In this document: positions 1 through 8,162 of the stretch, piece after piece
How positions within the stretch are numbered: position 1 is the stretch's first letter
Layout of the letters: every line of letters begins with the position of its first letter
Source: Reyranella sp.
Lineage (GTDB): Bacteria > Pseudomonadota > Alphaproteobacteria > Reyranellales > Reyranellaceae
Length of the DNA: 64,000 nt
Direction: 5' to 3'
NCBI GenBank assembly: GCA_019750135.1
Contig: JAIEOV010000016.1
Coordinates: forward strand, 124,001-188,000
The notes under the pieces: generated by a model
The model's database searches: none
What the model saw: the letters and a program-made list of their open reading frames with translations, nothing else
What the model was told of the DNA's origin: nothing
Program-made: the position numbers and the translations under genes

Positions 1-2143
1 GCCGCGCATCGGCCGCGGGCCGCACGGTGTAGCCGATCTGCTCGAGCATGGCCTGGCCGACCGCGGCCACGTCGGCATTGTCCTCGACCAGCAGCGCCTT
101 GCCGCCGCCCGTCTGAGGCTTGGCTTCCTCATCCTGGGTATTGGGCCGCGCTTCGGCCGCGCGCGGCAGGTAGAGCGTGACGACGGTGCCGCGCCCCAGG
201 GCGCTGTCGATGGTGACCGTGCCGCCCGACTGATGGCTGAAGCCATGGACCTGCGACAGCCCCAATCCGGTGCCCTTGCCCACGGACTTGGTCGTGAAGA
301 AGGGATCGAACACCCGCGACAGCACGTCGGGCGCGATCCCCTGGCCGCTGTCGCGCACCGCGATCACCACGAAGGCGCCGCCGAGGCCGTCCGGCAACTG
401 CCCGACGTCGAGCTGCCGGTTCTCGGCCGAGATCGCCACGGTCCTGCCCTGCGCGTCGTCCTGCTGCAGGGCGTCGCGCGCATTCAGCACGATGTTGAGC
501 AGCGCCAGCTCGAACTCGCTGCTGTCGACGCGGACCAGGCCGAGATCGGGCGCCAGCGCGAACTCCAGGCGTACCTGCGGTCCCAGCGTGCTGCGCAGGA
601 TCGGCTCCAGCTCCTTGATGGTGGCGGCGGCATCGATCACTTCCGGATTGAGCGGCTGGCGGCGCGAGAAGCTCAGCAGCTGGCGGGTCAACGAAGCGCC
701 GCGGCGGCTCGCCGATTCGATGGCGAGCGCGGCCTGGGTCGCCCTGAGGTCGGACGCCACCGCCTCCTTGAGGCGCGGGATGTAGCCGCTCACGATCATC
801 AAGAGATTGTTGAAGTCGTGCGCCACACCGCCGGTGAGCTGGCCCAGCGCCTCCATCTTGTGGCGATGCGCCGCGTCGGCCTCGGCCTTGCGCAGCATCT
901 CCTCGGCCTGCTTCTCGGCCGTGATGTCGCGGCCGGCGACGTAGATCAATCCCTGGTCGGTCGTCATGGTCCAGGAGATCCAGCGCCAGCTGCCGTCCTT
1001 GTGACGGATGCGGTTCAGCATGCGCACCGTCGGCGCGCCCTCGGCCAGGCTGGTGCGGCTCTGGCGCGCCGTCGCGGAATCGTCGGGATGGCGCAGCGCG
1101 TCGGTGGTCATGGTCTTCACCTCGGCCTCGCTCCAGCCGAGCACCTTCTCCCAAGCCGGATTGACGCTGAGGAAGTAGCCGTCGAAGTTCGACACGGCCA
1201 ACAGATCCTCCGACACGCTCCAGATGCGGTCACGCTCGCGGGTGCGTTCCTCGAGGTCGCCGGCGGCGCGGCTGAGCTCGCCCTCCTGGCGCACGAACTT
1301 GCCGAGGAAGTAGAGCAGCAGCACGCCACTCGAGACCAGCCAACTCAGCCGGCAGGCATACCAGCCGACCGTGTAGCGGCCGCCACCGACGACGGAGAGG
1401 ACGTTGCCGATGGCGATGGCCGCGAGCGCCAGGCTCAGCCACAGGAACAGGTCGCGCGGCGGCCGCAGGGCCAGCAGGATCAGCGCAACACCGGCCCCCA
1501 GTACGAGCGCTGCGGCCGAGTTCAAGAGCGTGTTCAACGAGGTCCACGTGGCACCACCCGCCAGCAGCGGCAGCCGATCGCCCACGGCAATCGCCAGGCC
1601 GCTCAGCAGCAGGGCCGCGAGCGCCGCCAGCATCGGTACCCAGGTCGCCAGCAGCCGGGCCTTCAGATCGGGCGCGCGCCGTTGCCCTTGCAGCACCTCG
1701 ACCAGCACGGCGGAGAAGGTGAGCAACGCGAAGCCCACAACCCAGCTGTTGTAGACCCAGCCGATGGATTGCGGCGAGCCCATCAGCGGCCGGCCGGCGG
1801 CAGCCACGGCGCCGGGATAGGCCAGCAGGTAGCCCAGGCTCATGACCGCTGAAAAGAGGTAGGCCCCGACCAGCAACAGCACCGACCGCTGCGGCTGGCG
1901 ACGGTACAGGACCATCAGCAGGAAAGCGGTCACGCCCTCGATGACGAACACGCCGCCGGCGAACAGGGCATTGAATCCCGGGAGGTCCGGGCCGGCTGCC
2001 TTGGCGAATAGCAGCAACGCCGCCCCTATCGCCAGATAGGCAGCGACCAGCATGCAAGTCATCGTAAGCGGCGCACGGACAGGCGGAGACGCTGTACTCG
2101 TCGCGACAACTGACTGTGGGGATCTGTCCTGAACGTCCGCCAT
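1..2143 (-). CDS. Hybrid sensor histidine kinase, C-terminus cut by window edge
   Basis: Membrane-bound two-component sensor kinase. About 714 residues are visible. Residues 25-260 are strongly hydrophobic with several membrane segments (MASE-like sensory region, my inference). A PAS domain follows (about 305-425). The histidine kinase core has its phospho-acceptor His442 in GGVAHDFNN. An ATPase domain shows DSGQGI and KGTGLGL motifs. A receiver domain opens near residue 680 (ALLVEDNAD) and runs off the window, so its phosphorylated Asp is not visible. The start at 2143 precedes the first hydrophobic segment. The frame lacks a stop in the window, and other frames here are Arg-rich shadows. 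The ligand is unknown. Confidence 0.9.
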   Translation of the reverse strand, partial: MADVQDRSPQSVVATSTASPPVRAPLTMTCMLVAAYLAIGAALLLFAKAAGPDLPGFNALFAGGVFVIEGVTAFLLMVLYRRQPQRSVLLLVGAYLFSAVMSLGYLLAYPGAVAAAGRPLMGSPQSIGWVYNSWVVGFALLTFSAVLVEVLQGQRRAPDLKARLLATWVPMLAALAALLLSGLAIAVGDRLPLLAGGATWTSLNTLLNSAAALVLGAGVALILLALRPPRDLFLWLSLALAAIAIGNVLSVVGGGRYTVGWYACRLSWLVSSGVLLLYFLGKFVRQEGELSRAAGDLEERTRERDRIWSVSEDLLAVSNFDGYFLSVNPAWEKVLGWSEAEVKTMTTDALRHPDDSATARQSRTSLAEGAPTVRMLNRIRHKDGSWRWISWTMTTDQGLIYVAGRDITAEKQAEEMLRKAEADAAHRHKMEALGQLTGGVAHDFNNLLMIVSGYIPRLKEAVASDLRATQAALAIESASRRGASLTRQLLSFSRRQPLNPEVIDAAATIKELEPILRSTLGPQVRLEFALAPDLGLVRVDSSEFELALLNIVLNARDALQQDDAQGRTVAISAENRQLDVGQLPDGLGGAFVVIAVRDSGQGIAPDVLSRVFDPFFTTKSVGKGTGLGLSQVHGFSHQSGGTVTIDSALGRGTVVTLYLPRAAEARPNTQDEEAKPQTGGGKALLVEDNADVAAVGQAMLEQIGYTVRPAADAR
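821..896. repeat. 76-bp direct repeat, copy A (inside kinase gene)
   Basis: This 76-bp stretch encodes the dimerisation segment just before the catalytic histidine of the hybrid kinase. It is identical base for base to 2487-2562. Copy A is in an intact reading frame and is the likely source. Confidence 0.95.
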
Positions 2144-2215
2144 GCTGCCCTTCGCCTGCAGATTCTAGCATGGCGGCGACAAGATCAATCGCCCTCCCGA
2201 CGCGCGCCGGCCGCA

Positions 2216-2482
2216 TCAAGTTCGGTCGTATTCATACAATTCGCCGTCGAAGGTGAGCACCAGGGCATCGCCGTCGTCTGGTGAGCCAAGCTTGCGCCTG
2301 CGCATGTCGTCCTTGCGCTCCAGCAAAATCGCGTTGTTGCCGTCGTAACCGGATTCGACGTTGGTGAGGTCGGCGGAGAGGTCGCGGTCGTCGGGAAAGC
2401 GGCCGAACTTGCACCATTCCTTCATGTGCCCCCACATCTCGGCCCGCTTGTTGGCGTAGCGCACCATGGCGTCGACGCTGTC
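2216..2482 (-). pseudogene. Phage terminase large subunit fragment (C-terminal 88 residues)
   Basis: The last 88 codons of a minus-strand frame resemble the C-terminal nuclease end of phage terminase large subunits. They show NKRAEMWGHM, then PDD..L..DLT, then a LERKDDM..R.LGSPDDGDALVLTF block. This order is typical of the family, whose members are usually 400-550 residues, so most of the gene is missing. Upstream in the same frame the sequence changes abruptly at about 2486 to a copied piece of the neighbouring histidine kinase. It looks like a scar of a lost prophage. The assignment rests on motif memory, not a search. Confidence 0.6.
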
Positions 2483-2486
2483 GGTA

Positions 2487-2562
2487 CGCCACACCGCCGG
2501 TGAGCTGGCCCAGCGCCTCCATCTTGTGGCGATGCGCCGCGTCGGCCTCGGCCTTGCGCAGC
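2487..2562. repeat. 76-bp direct repeat, copy B (at prophage scar)
   Basis: An exact copy of 821-896, in the same orientation and outside any intact gene. It touches the terminase fragment within four bases. It is a piece of histidine kinase coding sequence that was duplicated or left by recombination. Confidence 0.95.
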
Positions 2563-2647
2563 GACGGCGGCAATAGGGAACGATATTCTCCGCTGAAAGC
2601 TCGATGGGAACTGATCCGGAAATGCGGAAGCCCTGAGGACTGTTGCA

Positions 2648-2909
2648 ATGAGTGACGAGAGTTCGGAGGTTCGCGCCGCTCGTTTTCGAGGGATGGCGGC
2701 TCAGGCACGAGAGCAAGCGGAACGATCTGAGTCCCCGAGCGCGCTCGGCCATGATGGAAGTGGTCGAGACGTGGGACCGTCTCGCCCATCTTGAAGAAAC
2801 CGATCTTGACCTCTGCCGTGCGGCCGGCGCCGCATCCGGCCCGATAGACCACCGTTTCCCACTTCGGCTGAATTCCGGGTGTTCGCCCAGGAAGCGGCCG
2901 GGCTGGTGA
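2648..2909 (+). pseudogene. Small conserved protein broken by a frameshift
   Basis: Translation from the ATG at 2648 begins MSDESSEVRAARFRGMAAQA and stops after about 48 codons. The frame one base later carries the expected continuation, with RSAMMEVVETWDRLAHLEE. Together they resemble short alphaproteobacterial proteins of 70-90 residues in which an FR.MA..A segment precedes a VA..WDRLA segment. One inserted base (or two deleted) near 2725-2745 explains the break. No function is known. An intact relative appears to be the gene at 44391. Confidence 0.55.
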
Positions 2910-3183
2910 AGCCAGTGAGGGAGTCCCTGGGCGCGTTTCGCGCTGACAGTGTGTCCGCTCCTGTAAATCGCATTCCCACGGTAACCAGCAAGTCTCGCCC
3001 GGTGTTGATGGGTTGCTGGCTACTACCCTCGTTTGTTAGCCGGCGGGTCCGGCTCCCATACCGCGACGGCTTCCCCCGCCAGGGCACGGTGGGCGTCGGA
3101 CCTCTCCCCTGTGAAGCACGGGGCCGGACCAGTGCGAGAGGCGCTGGGCCGGCCTCTTGCATGGCGCGCAAGAGGAAACGGCT

Positions 3184-3576
3184 ATGGCTAAGACAACATG
3201 GGGCGATCTGCTCGCCCGCTTTCCGAACGCCCCCGTGGTGATCGCTGTTCTTCCCGATTCGTCAGAAGGCAAAACATTGTCTGATGCGCATCCAGCGCAG
3301 CGACTGTTGGTGCGGCTGATCAGGAAAGTGTCGCCACAAGCTGACTTCGCCGTAACGGTATCGAGGCAGAATAGCCAGCGAGAAGTCCAATGTGCTTTCG
3401 AGGATGGCTCGGACGCTCGCTTGTTTGCGAACATCACCAACGCATCAGTCTTCGGCCGCGGCCGCTACTCCTTCGCGCTTGACGAATTGGCAGAGGAACG
3501 GCTTGCCCAGATAGCAGGCCCGCCACAACCGCATCGAAAGATGCGGACGACATCGGACGAAGGGTGGCAGGCCTAA
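3184..3576 (+). CDS. Hypothetical protein, 130 residues
   Basis: Not recognised. The start at 3184 is chosen because an AAGAGGA ribosome site lies about eight bases upstream; an upstream in-frame ATG lacks one. The protein is soluble, mixed in composition and without signal peptide or membrane segment. It begins MAKTTWGDLLARFPNAPVVI and has a central acidic stretch. It sits alone between two decayed stretches and has no operon partner. Confidence 0.55.
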   Translation: MAKTTWGDLLARFPNAPVVIAVLPDSSEGKTLSDAHPAQRLLVRLIRKVSPQADFAVTVSRQNSQREVQCAFEDGSDARLFANITNASVFGRGRYSFALDELAEERLAQIAGPPQPHRKMRTTSDEGWQA

Positions 3577-4090
3577 CGGATCGGTCCATCGGCCTTCAGC
3601 GCCGGCGGTCGCCGCGGTCGCCCTGTCCACGCTTTGCGACCGTCATTGCCTTGCGGCGATCCTGCGCGAGGGACCGGCCCGCTACTCCTCACTGTGCGGA
3701 TAGGCCGTCGGAGGCGGATGGTCGTCCGCGCTCTCCGTCACTGCGGAGATGGGCTTACGCCAGTTGAAGAACCAGTGAAAGTGCTCGCGCATCGCCCAGG
3801 AAACGGACGTCGCGATCATGCTGCCAGCGCTGACCGTGATGGAACTCCTGCCCATTGGTGATGCGGCGACACTGCTCGTAGAGAGTATCCGTATCCGCGG
3901 GAGGAACGGCTCTGACCGCTCGATGACGGCGACATGTGGCAGGGTCCTCAATCTCGGTTTCGATGCATGTCGTCCACGGCCGAAACATTCGGGGCTCGCG
4001 GTGTTAGCCCTTTTGCGCGAGGCCTATATTGCTTTTTGGGAGCAACGCCGCCCCCAACTCCACATTGTCTTCAAAACAGTGGAGAACGAT
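3577..4090. other. Stretch with no convincing gene
   Basis: About 510 bases separate the hypothetical gene from the DUF4142 gene. A minus-strand frame (3682-3951) includes a hydrophobic run around ITVSAGSMIATSVSWAM and could be a small membrane protein or its remnant. It has no good ribosome site and I do not call it. Just before 4091 is an AT-richer stretch that may hold the promoter of the next gene. Confidence 0.4.
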
Positions 4091-4630
4091 ATGTACCGTC
4101 GTCGGTCCCTCGGCATCGCCGCCCTCTTGATGGGCCTTTGTTGCGCTGGCATCGCCTACGCCACAGACCCCGCGCACCGGCCGGACCCGGCCAAGGTGAC
4201 GCCGACTGCCGGATTCGTGCAGGAAGCCGTCGTCGGCAATCTCTTCGAAGTCGAGAGCAGCAAGCTCGCCCTCGACCGCAGCCAGAACGCCACGATTAAG
4301 ACCTTCGCCAAGCTCATGGTCGACGATCACAGCGCTGCCGGCGTGAAGCTGGCCGACGCCATCAGCGAAGCCAAGCAGCCTCGGCCTCCCCTCAAGCTTG
4401 ACGCCAAACGCCAAACCCTCCTTGACGGCCTCGCCGCCAGGAAGGGGAAAGATTTCGACAAGTTCTTCGTCGAAACCCAGCACAAGGCGCATGTCGAGGC
4501 CGTGGCGCTGTTCGAAAGCTACGCGGCAACGGGAGAAGACGCCCGACTGAAAGCGCTGGCCGGCGAGCTTCTCCCCACACTGAAAGGCCATCTGATGCGC
4601 ATCGAGAAGATTGAGGCGGCCTGGAAATAG
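4091..4630 (+). CDS. DUF4142 family exported protein
   Basis: A 179-residue protein with a Sec signal peptide: a basic MYRRR start, a hydrophobic core, and cleavage probably after AYA near residue 24. The mature part is helical and matches DUF4142: AVVGNLFEVESSKLALDRSQ, then a TFAKLMVDDHSAA segment, then F...Q...H......F..YA and LP.LK.HL near the end. DUF4142 proteins are periplasmic ferritin-like bundles of unknown function. The start at 4091 has GGAGAACGAT directly upstream. A paralogue is at 12762-13310. Confidence 0.88.
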   Translation: MYRRRSLGIAALLMGLCCAGIAYATDPAHRPDPAKVTPTAGFVQEAVVGNLFEVESSKLALDRSQNATIKTFAKLMVDDHSAAGVKLADAISEAKQPRPPLKLDAKRQTLLDGLAARKGKDFDKFFVETQHKAHVEAVALFESYAATGEDARLKALAGELLPTLKGHLMRIEKIEAAWK

Positions 4631-4782
4631 CATTCAGCGAAGCGATACTCTCAAAACAGGACGGACTGCCGGCCCTGGGCCGGCCAAAGTGGCGCTGAAA
4701 TGCCGACCGCACGGAGTTCGCAACCTCGCTCGACGTCAAGCGCTTTCTGACTGTCGTTCTCTTCGAACCAAGCAGGCGCAAA

Positions 4783-5760
4783 ATGATCAAGCTCGGCTAC
4801 AAGCTGATGTCGGAGGAGCACGGTCCCGCAGACCTCGTGCGCAATGCCAAGCGTGCCGAGCAGGCAGGCTTCGATTTCGCGGCGATCTCAGACCACTACT
4901 TCCCGTGGCTCGAGGAACAGGGGCACTCGCCGTTCGCCTGGTCGGTGCTGGGCGCCGTGGCGCAAGCGACCAAGCTCGCGCTGATGACCTCGGTCACCTG
5001 TCCGATCATGCGCTATCACCCCGCCATCATCGCCCAGGCGGCAGCAACCATGGGCGTCCTGACCAACGGACGCTTCACGCTCGGCCTCGGCGCCGGCGAA
5101 CGGCTCAACGAGCATGTCGTGGGTCTCGGCTGGCCTGGCGTGGTCGAGCGCCACCAGCGGCTGGGGGAAGCCATCGACATCATCCAGGGCCTGCTCGAGG
5201 GAACCCTTACAACGTACAGCGGCCAGCACTTTCGACTGGATCACGCCCGACTGTTCGATCGGCCGAAGCGCAAGCCTGTAGTCGTCCTGGCCGCGGGCGG
5301 CCCAGATGCCGCCCGCCTGGCCGGCGAGAAGGCAGACGGTCTGATGATCACCGACGCGGACGATGGGTTGCCGAAGGCTTACAAACAAGCTGGCGGCAAG
5401 GGGCCGCACTATGCCGAGGTTTCAATGTGCTGCGGCGCCGACGAGGACAAGGCGCGCAAGACAGCGCATCGCTATTTCCGCTGGGCCGTCTCCGGCTGGC
5501 CCGTCCAAGCCGAGTTGCCTCACGATGAAGCCTTCGCCGCGGCATCGAAGCATACGTCGGTCGAGGCGGTGGCTGCGGAGATCAGCTGCGGGCCCGACGC
5601 CGATGCCCATCTGAAGGCGATAGACGACTATGCCCGCGTCGGCTGCGACCACATCATCCTGACTCAGATCGGTCCTGACCAGGACTTCTTCTTCGAGCTG
5701 TTCGAGCGAGAACTGGCGCCGGCGCTGCGCGGCCGCAAGGGACACCGGAAGGCGGCCTGA
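4783..5760 (+). CDS. Luciferase-like (LLM class) F420/FMN-dependent oxidoreductase
   Basis: A 325-residue TIM-barrel flavin/F420 oxidoreductase. The N-terminus (IKLGYKLMSEEHGPADLV, then the SDHYFPW segment) resembles the F420-dependent glucose-6-phosphate dehydrogenase-like subfamily, as does TSVTCPIMRYHPAIIAQAA. The LGLGAGERLNEHVVG stretch is the usual cofactor-phosphate loop. The substrate cannot be read from sequence. Whether it uses F420 or FMN is open, since no F420 synthesis gene is in the window. It appears to be a single-gene unit. A 17-base repeated motif begins five bases after its stop. Confidence 0.85.
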   Translation: MIKLGYKLMSEEHGPADLVRNAKRAEQAGFDFAAISDHYFPWLEEQGHSPFAWSVLGAVAQATKLALMTSVTCPIMRYHPAIIAQAAATMGVLTNGRFTLGLGAGERLNEHVVGLGWPGVVERHQRLGEAIDIIQGLLEGTLTTYSGQHFRLDHARLFDRPKRKPVVVLAAGGPDAARLAGEKADGLMITDADDGLPKAYKQAGGKGPHYAEVSMCCGADEDKARKTAHRYFRWAVSGWPVQAELPHDEAFAAASKHTSVEAVAAEISCGPDADAHLKAIDDYARVGCDHIILTQIGPDQDFFFELFERELAPALRGRKGHRKAA

Positions 5761-5764
5761 GGGC

Positions 5765-5781
5765 CTAGTAGCTCTGCACAG
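5765..5781. repeat. Solo copy of the CTAGYRGCTCTGCACAG motif
   Basis: A 17-base word directly after the stop codon at 5760. It closely matches the two arms of the inverted repeat at 55519-55537 and 55990-56008. No second arm was found near this copy. Confidence 0.7.
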
Positions 5782-5819
5782 AGATTTTGACTCGGTGGAG
5801 CGCGGACCCCAGATCCAGC

Positions 5820-6710
5820 TCATTCTCTTTCGGACCGCGCCGCTCCTGCCTTGCCGACGTGGCTGCCGTACCGGTGGGCGTAGGCACGGGTGAACTCGGC
5901 ACCGAGCAGGAAGATCTGCGCCGTGTAGTAGATCCACAGCAGCAGGACGACGACGGCGCCGGCCGCGCCGTAGGTGGCGGCGACGTCACTACGGCCGATA
6001 TAGAGCGCGATGGCGTACTTGCCGCCCTCGAACAACAGGGCGGTGGCCACGGCGCCGATCGCAACGTCGCGCCAGGCGATCGGGCGATCCGGCAGCACCT
6101 TGTAGATGGCGGCGAACATGAAGGCGATCAGCGCGGTCGAGATCACGAAGTCGACGACCGTCAGCACCACCTCGGCACCGGGGAAGACCGTGTGCAGCCA
6201 GCCGGACAGCGCCTTCAGCGCCGCGCTGGTCGCCAGCGACACCGTGACCAGGAAGCCGCATGTGACCACGAGACCCAGGCTTGCGGCGCGGGCACGGGCC
6301 AGCCGACCCAGCGTCGAGCCGCGCTGCTTGCCTTTCGCCTTCTTGGCTTTCCAGATCGTGTTGAGCGCCGATTGCACTTCGCCGAACACGCCCGTCGCGG
6401 TCAGCACGAGCGCGCCGACGCCGATGACGGCCGCCCAGGCGCCATCCTCCCGGTCGCCGACCTTGCGCACGATCTCTTCCAAGGCCTTGCCCGTCGATTC
6501 TCCCATGAGGCCGCTCAGTTGGCCGACGATGGCGGCCTGGGCGGCGTCGCGGCCGAAGACCATGCCGGCGATGGCGATGATGATCAGGAGGACGGGGGCG
6601 ACCGCGAACATCGTGTAGTAGGCGATGGCCGCGCCATGGCTCAGCGCCTCGTGCTCGATGAAACCCATGACCGTGTCCTTGGCGAGCCGCCAAGCACCTC
6701 CAAGTCGCAT
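5820..6710 (-). CDS. YihY/virulence factor BrkB family membrane protein
   Basis: A 296-residue inner-membrane protein with about six hydrophobic segments. The family signature ALSHGAAIAYYTMFAVAPVL is near residue 25, and the C-terminal part has YKVLPDRPIAWRDVAIGA followed by YGAAGAVVVLLLW. The length is typical. YihY/BrkB proteins were once annotated as ribonuclease BN; their true role is unsettled. An AGGAGGC-type ribosome site precedes the ATG at 6710. It is probably transcribed alone or with the leftward small genes upstream. Confidence 0.92.
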   Translation of the reverse strand: MRLGGAWRLAKDTVMGFIEHEALSHGAAIAYYTMFAVAPVLLIIIAIAGMVFGRDAAQAAIVGQLSGLMGESTGKALEEIVRKVGDREDGAWAAVIGVGALVLTATGVFGEVQSALNTIWKAKKAKGKQRGSTLGRLARARAASLGLVVTCGFLVTVSLATSAALKALSGWLHTVFPGAEVVLTVVDFVISTALIAFMFAAIYKVLPDRPIAWRDVAIGAVATALLFEGGKYAIALYIGRSDVAATYGAAGAVVVLLLWIYYTAQIFLLGAEFTRAYAHRYGSHVGKAGAARSERE

Positions 6711-6795
6711 AGGGCCTCCTGCCGATCCGTCGATCGCCGGCTAACGCGCTGTTGCCTTTGATGTTCCGCGGCGCCCCTGCCGGCGCCGTCGCGCG

Positions 6796-7296
6796 TCAGA
6801 CCGAGCGCTGCATCTCTTCGGCTGTCGGCAAACGTCCGTCAGGCGTCAACTGATCGACCACCTGGGGAAGACGATCGCTGAGACCGGCCAAAAGCTCTTC
6901 ACGCGTCATGCCGGTGCGTTCCACGAGGAAGGCGATTTGCTCTTCGGTCAGCACCCGCGACAGGTCGTTGGGCGACACTACCTGGTTGGGGCCGCGAGAG
7001 ACCCAGGAGTCGATCGTGTCGGCCTTGCCGGCGCCGCGAAACTGAGCCACCAGGTCCATCAGGCCGCCGGTCAGCAAAGCGCCGACGACGCCCTTCACCG
7101 TCGGGCCTCCACCCGCTGTCGCGGATGGCTTCAGGAAATCCTCGACACGATCGGCGAAGCCATTGCCCGGCCTCTCGCCGTGAGGCGAGGGATTTCGCAG
7201 CCGCTTGTAGGCCAGCAGGCCGAGCAAGGCCATCGCGAGCGGCGGAAAGCGGCTCGACGCGTCGCGCCGGCCTGCAAGAATGTCCAGCAATGCCAT
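6796..7296 (-). CDS. YidB-like (DUF937) protein
   Basis: A 166-residue protein starting MALLDILAGR, with GGAGGG upstream of the ATG at 7296; longer starts in this frame are Arg-rich and unlikely. The second half matches the YidB/DUF937 layout: a glycine-rich GVVGALLTGGLMDL segment, then SWVSRGPNQVVSP, a VLTEEQIAFLVERTGM segment and a closing LPQVVDQLTPDGRLPT. Members are small proteins without a settled function. It lies in a leftward run of small stress or envelope genes (7.3-9 kb). Confidence 0.85.
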   Translation of the reverse strand: MALLDILAGRRDASSRFPPLAMALLGLLAYKRLRNPSPHGERPGNGFADRVEDFLKPSATAGGGPTVKGVVGALLTGGLMDLVAQFRGAGKADTIDSWVSRGPNQVVSPNDLSRVLTEEQIAFLVERTGMTREELLAGLSDRLPQVVDQLTPDGRLPTAEEMQRSV

Positions 7297-7333
7297 GCGG
7301 CCCTCCGTGGCGGCCCTCGGCGACGGTCGCCCG

Positions 7334-7489
7334 TCAGCGCGTATAGACCGTGGTCGTGGTGGCGGGTGGGGCGGGCGTCGTGACCGTCGTCGTGGCGGCC
7401 GGCGGCGCGGTCTGCACAGTACGCTCCGAGCGGAAGGAACAAGCCGCAACGGCGACCGCAAGCGCAAGGGTCGTGACGAAGATCTTCAT
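7334..7489 (-). CDS. Small lipoprotein, 51 residues
   Basis: A short gene starting MKIFVTTLALAVAVAAC. The hydrophobic signal ends in VAAC, a lipobox, so Cys17 should be lipidated. The remaining 34 residues are a Thr/Pro/Ala-rich tail (ATTTVTTPAPPATTTT) ending VYTR. Similar tiny lipoproteins with Thr-rich tails are common in alphaproteobacteria and have no known role. The upstream sequence TGGAGGCTTGA supplies a ribosome site. Confidence 0.7.
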   Translation of the reverse strand: MKIFVTTLALAVAVAACSFRSERTVQTAPPAATTTVTTPAPPATTTTVYTR

Positions 7490-7579
7490 TCAAGCCTCCA
7501 TGGAGCCCAGCAGGGGCTCTTGCCTTCAATGGAAGCGGAGCCGTCAGGTTGCGCGTGTCGTGCCGACAGCCTTGATGCC

Positions 7580-8026
7580 TCAGCGCTTTGTCCGCGTGGT
7601 CTCGAACAAGGGCAGACCATCGCCGATCGTTGCCCATCTCGGCTTGTGACTGGTCCATACATGATAGGCCGGCGGCAGCACGTCGGGATCGTCGAGGCTA
7701 CAGGTCATGATGTCCAACCGGTCGGGATGACCGGCGTGGCGATAGGTGAGCGGCGAGCCGCAGTGGCGGCAGAAGCTGCGCGTGACCTCCGGCGAGGAAT
7801 GGTACTGGGCCGGCCAGCCGCGCGTGAACTCGAAGTCGATCGTGGCGAATTGCGCGTAGGGCAGTTCCGGGGCCGACGATGCCTTGCGGCAGGACCGGCA
7901 ATGGCAGCTGCCGCTATCGAGCGCCGGGCCGTTGACCCGGTAACGAACGGCTCCGCACAGGCATCCGCCTTCGAAGGTGGATCGGACGGCTGGTTTGGCT
8001 GTCGACCTCGAGGCTCGCTGCGCCAT
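7580..8026 (-). CDS. GFA family (glutathione-dependent formaldehyde-activating-like) protein
   Basis: A 148-residue zinc protein of the GFA/CENP-V fold. Zinc ligands are visible as GGCLCGAVRY (about residue 22), then SCHCRSCRK, then SFCRHCGSPLTY. The family includes glutathione-dependent formaldehyde-activating enzyme, but most members have unknown substrates. The start at 8026 gives the usual short N-terminus (MAQRASRSTAKPAVRSTFEG); upstream codons are out of character. A second GFA protein is at 10522. Confidence 0.88.
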   Translation of the reverse strand: MAQRASRSTAKPAVRSTFEGGCLCGAVRYRVNGPALDSGSCHCRSCRKASSAPELPYAQFATIDFEFTRGWPAQYHSSPEVTRSFCRHCGSPLTYRHAGHPDRLDIMTCSLDDPDVLPPAYHVWTSHKPRWATIGDGLPLFETTRTKR

Positions 8027-8060
8027 GGGGAATGGATGGACCGCTTGGTCCCGCGTCTCG

Positions 8061-8138
8061 TCAGCGCCAGAACAGGGCAAGCAGAATGATGATCGGGATC
8101 GGCACACCGAGCAGCCACAGCAGAATGGAACGTCCCAT
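8061..8138 (-). CDS. Tiny membrane protein, 25 residues
   Basis: The frame reads MGRSILLWLLGVPIPIIILL and ends ALFWR before a TGA. It is one hydrophobic helix broken by a VPIPI kink. AAGGAG lies about eight bases before the ATG at 8138. Similar 25-30 residue single-helix proteins recur beside stress genes in alphaproteobacteria. I rely on family memory for that and can name no function. Confidence 0.7.
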   Translation of the reverse strand: MGRSILLWLLGVPIPIIILLALFWR

Positions 8139-8162
8139 GACAGTCTCCTTGAAGGAACAATC

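Noticed and set aside
233..1852. Long plus-strand open frame of 539 codons
   Set aside because: It is antisense to the hybrid kinase, whose frame shows clear PAS, HisKA and ATPase motifs. The plus frame has no domain and the Gln/Arg/His-rich look of a high-GC shadow.
3682..3951. Possible small membrane protein on the minus strand
   Set aside because: It has one hydrophobic run but no ribosome site and no family match that I could support.
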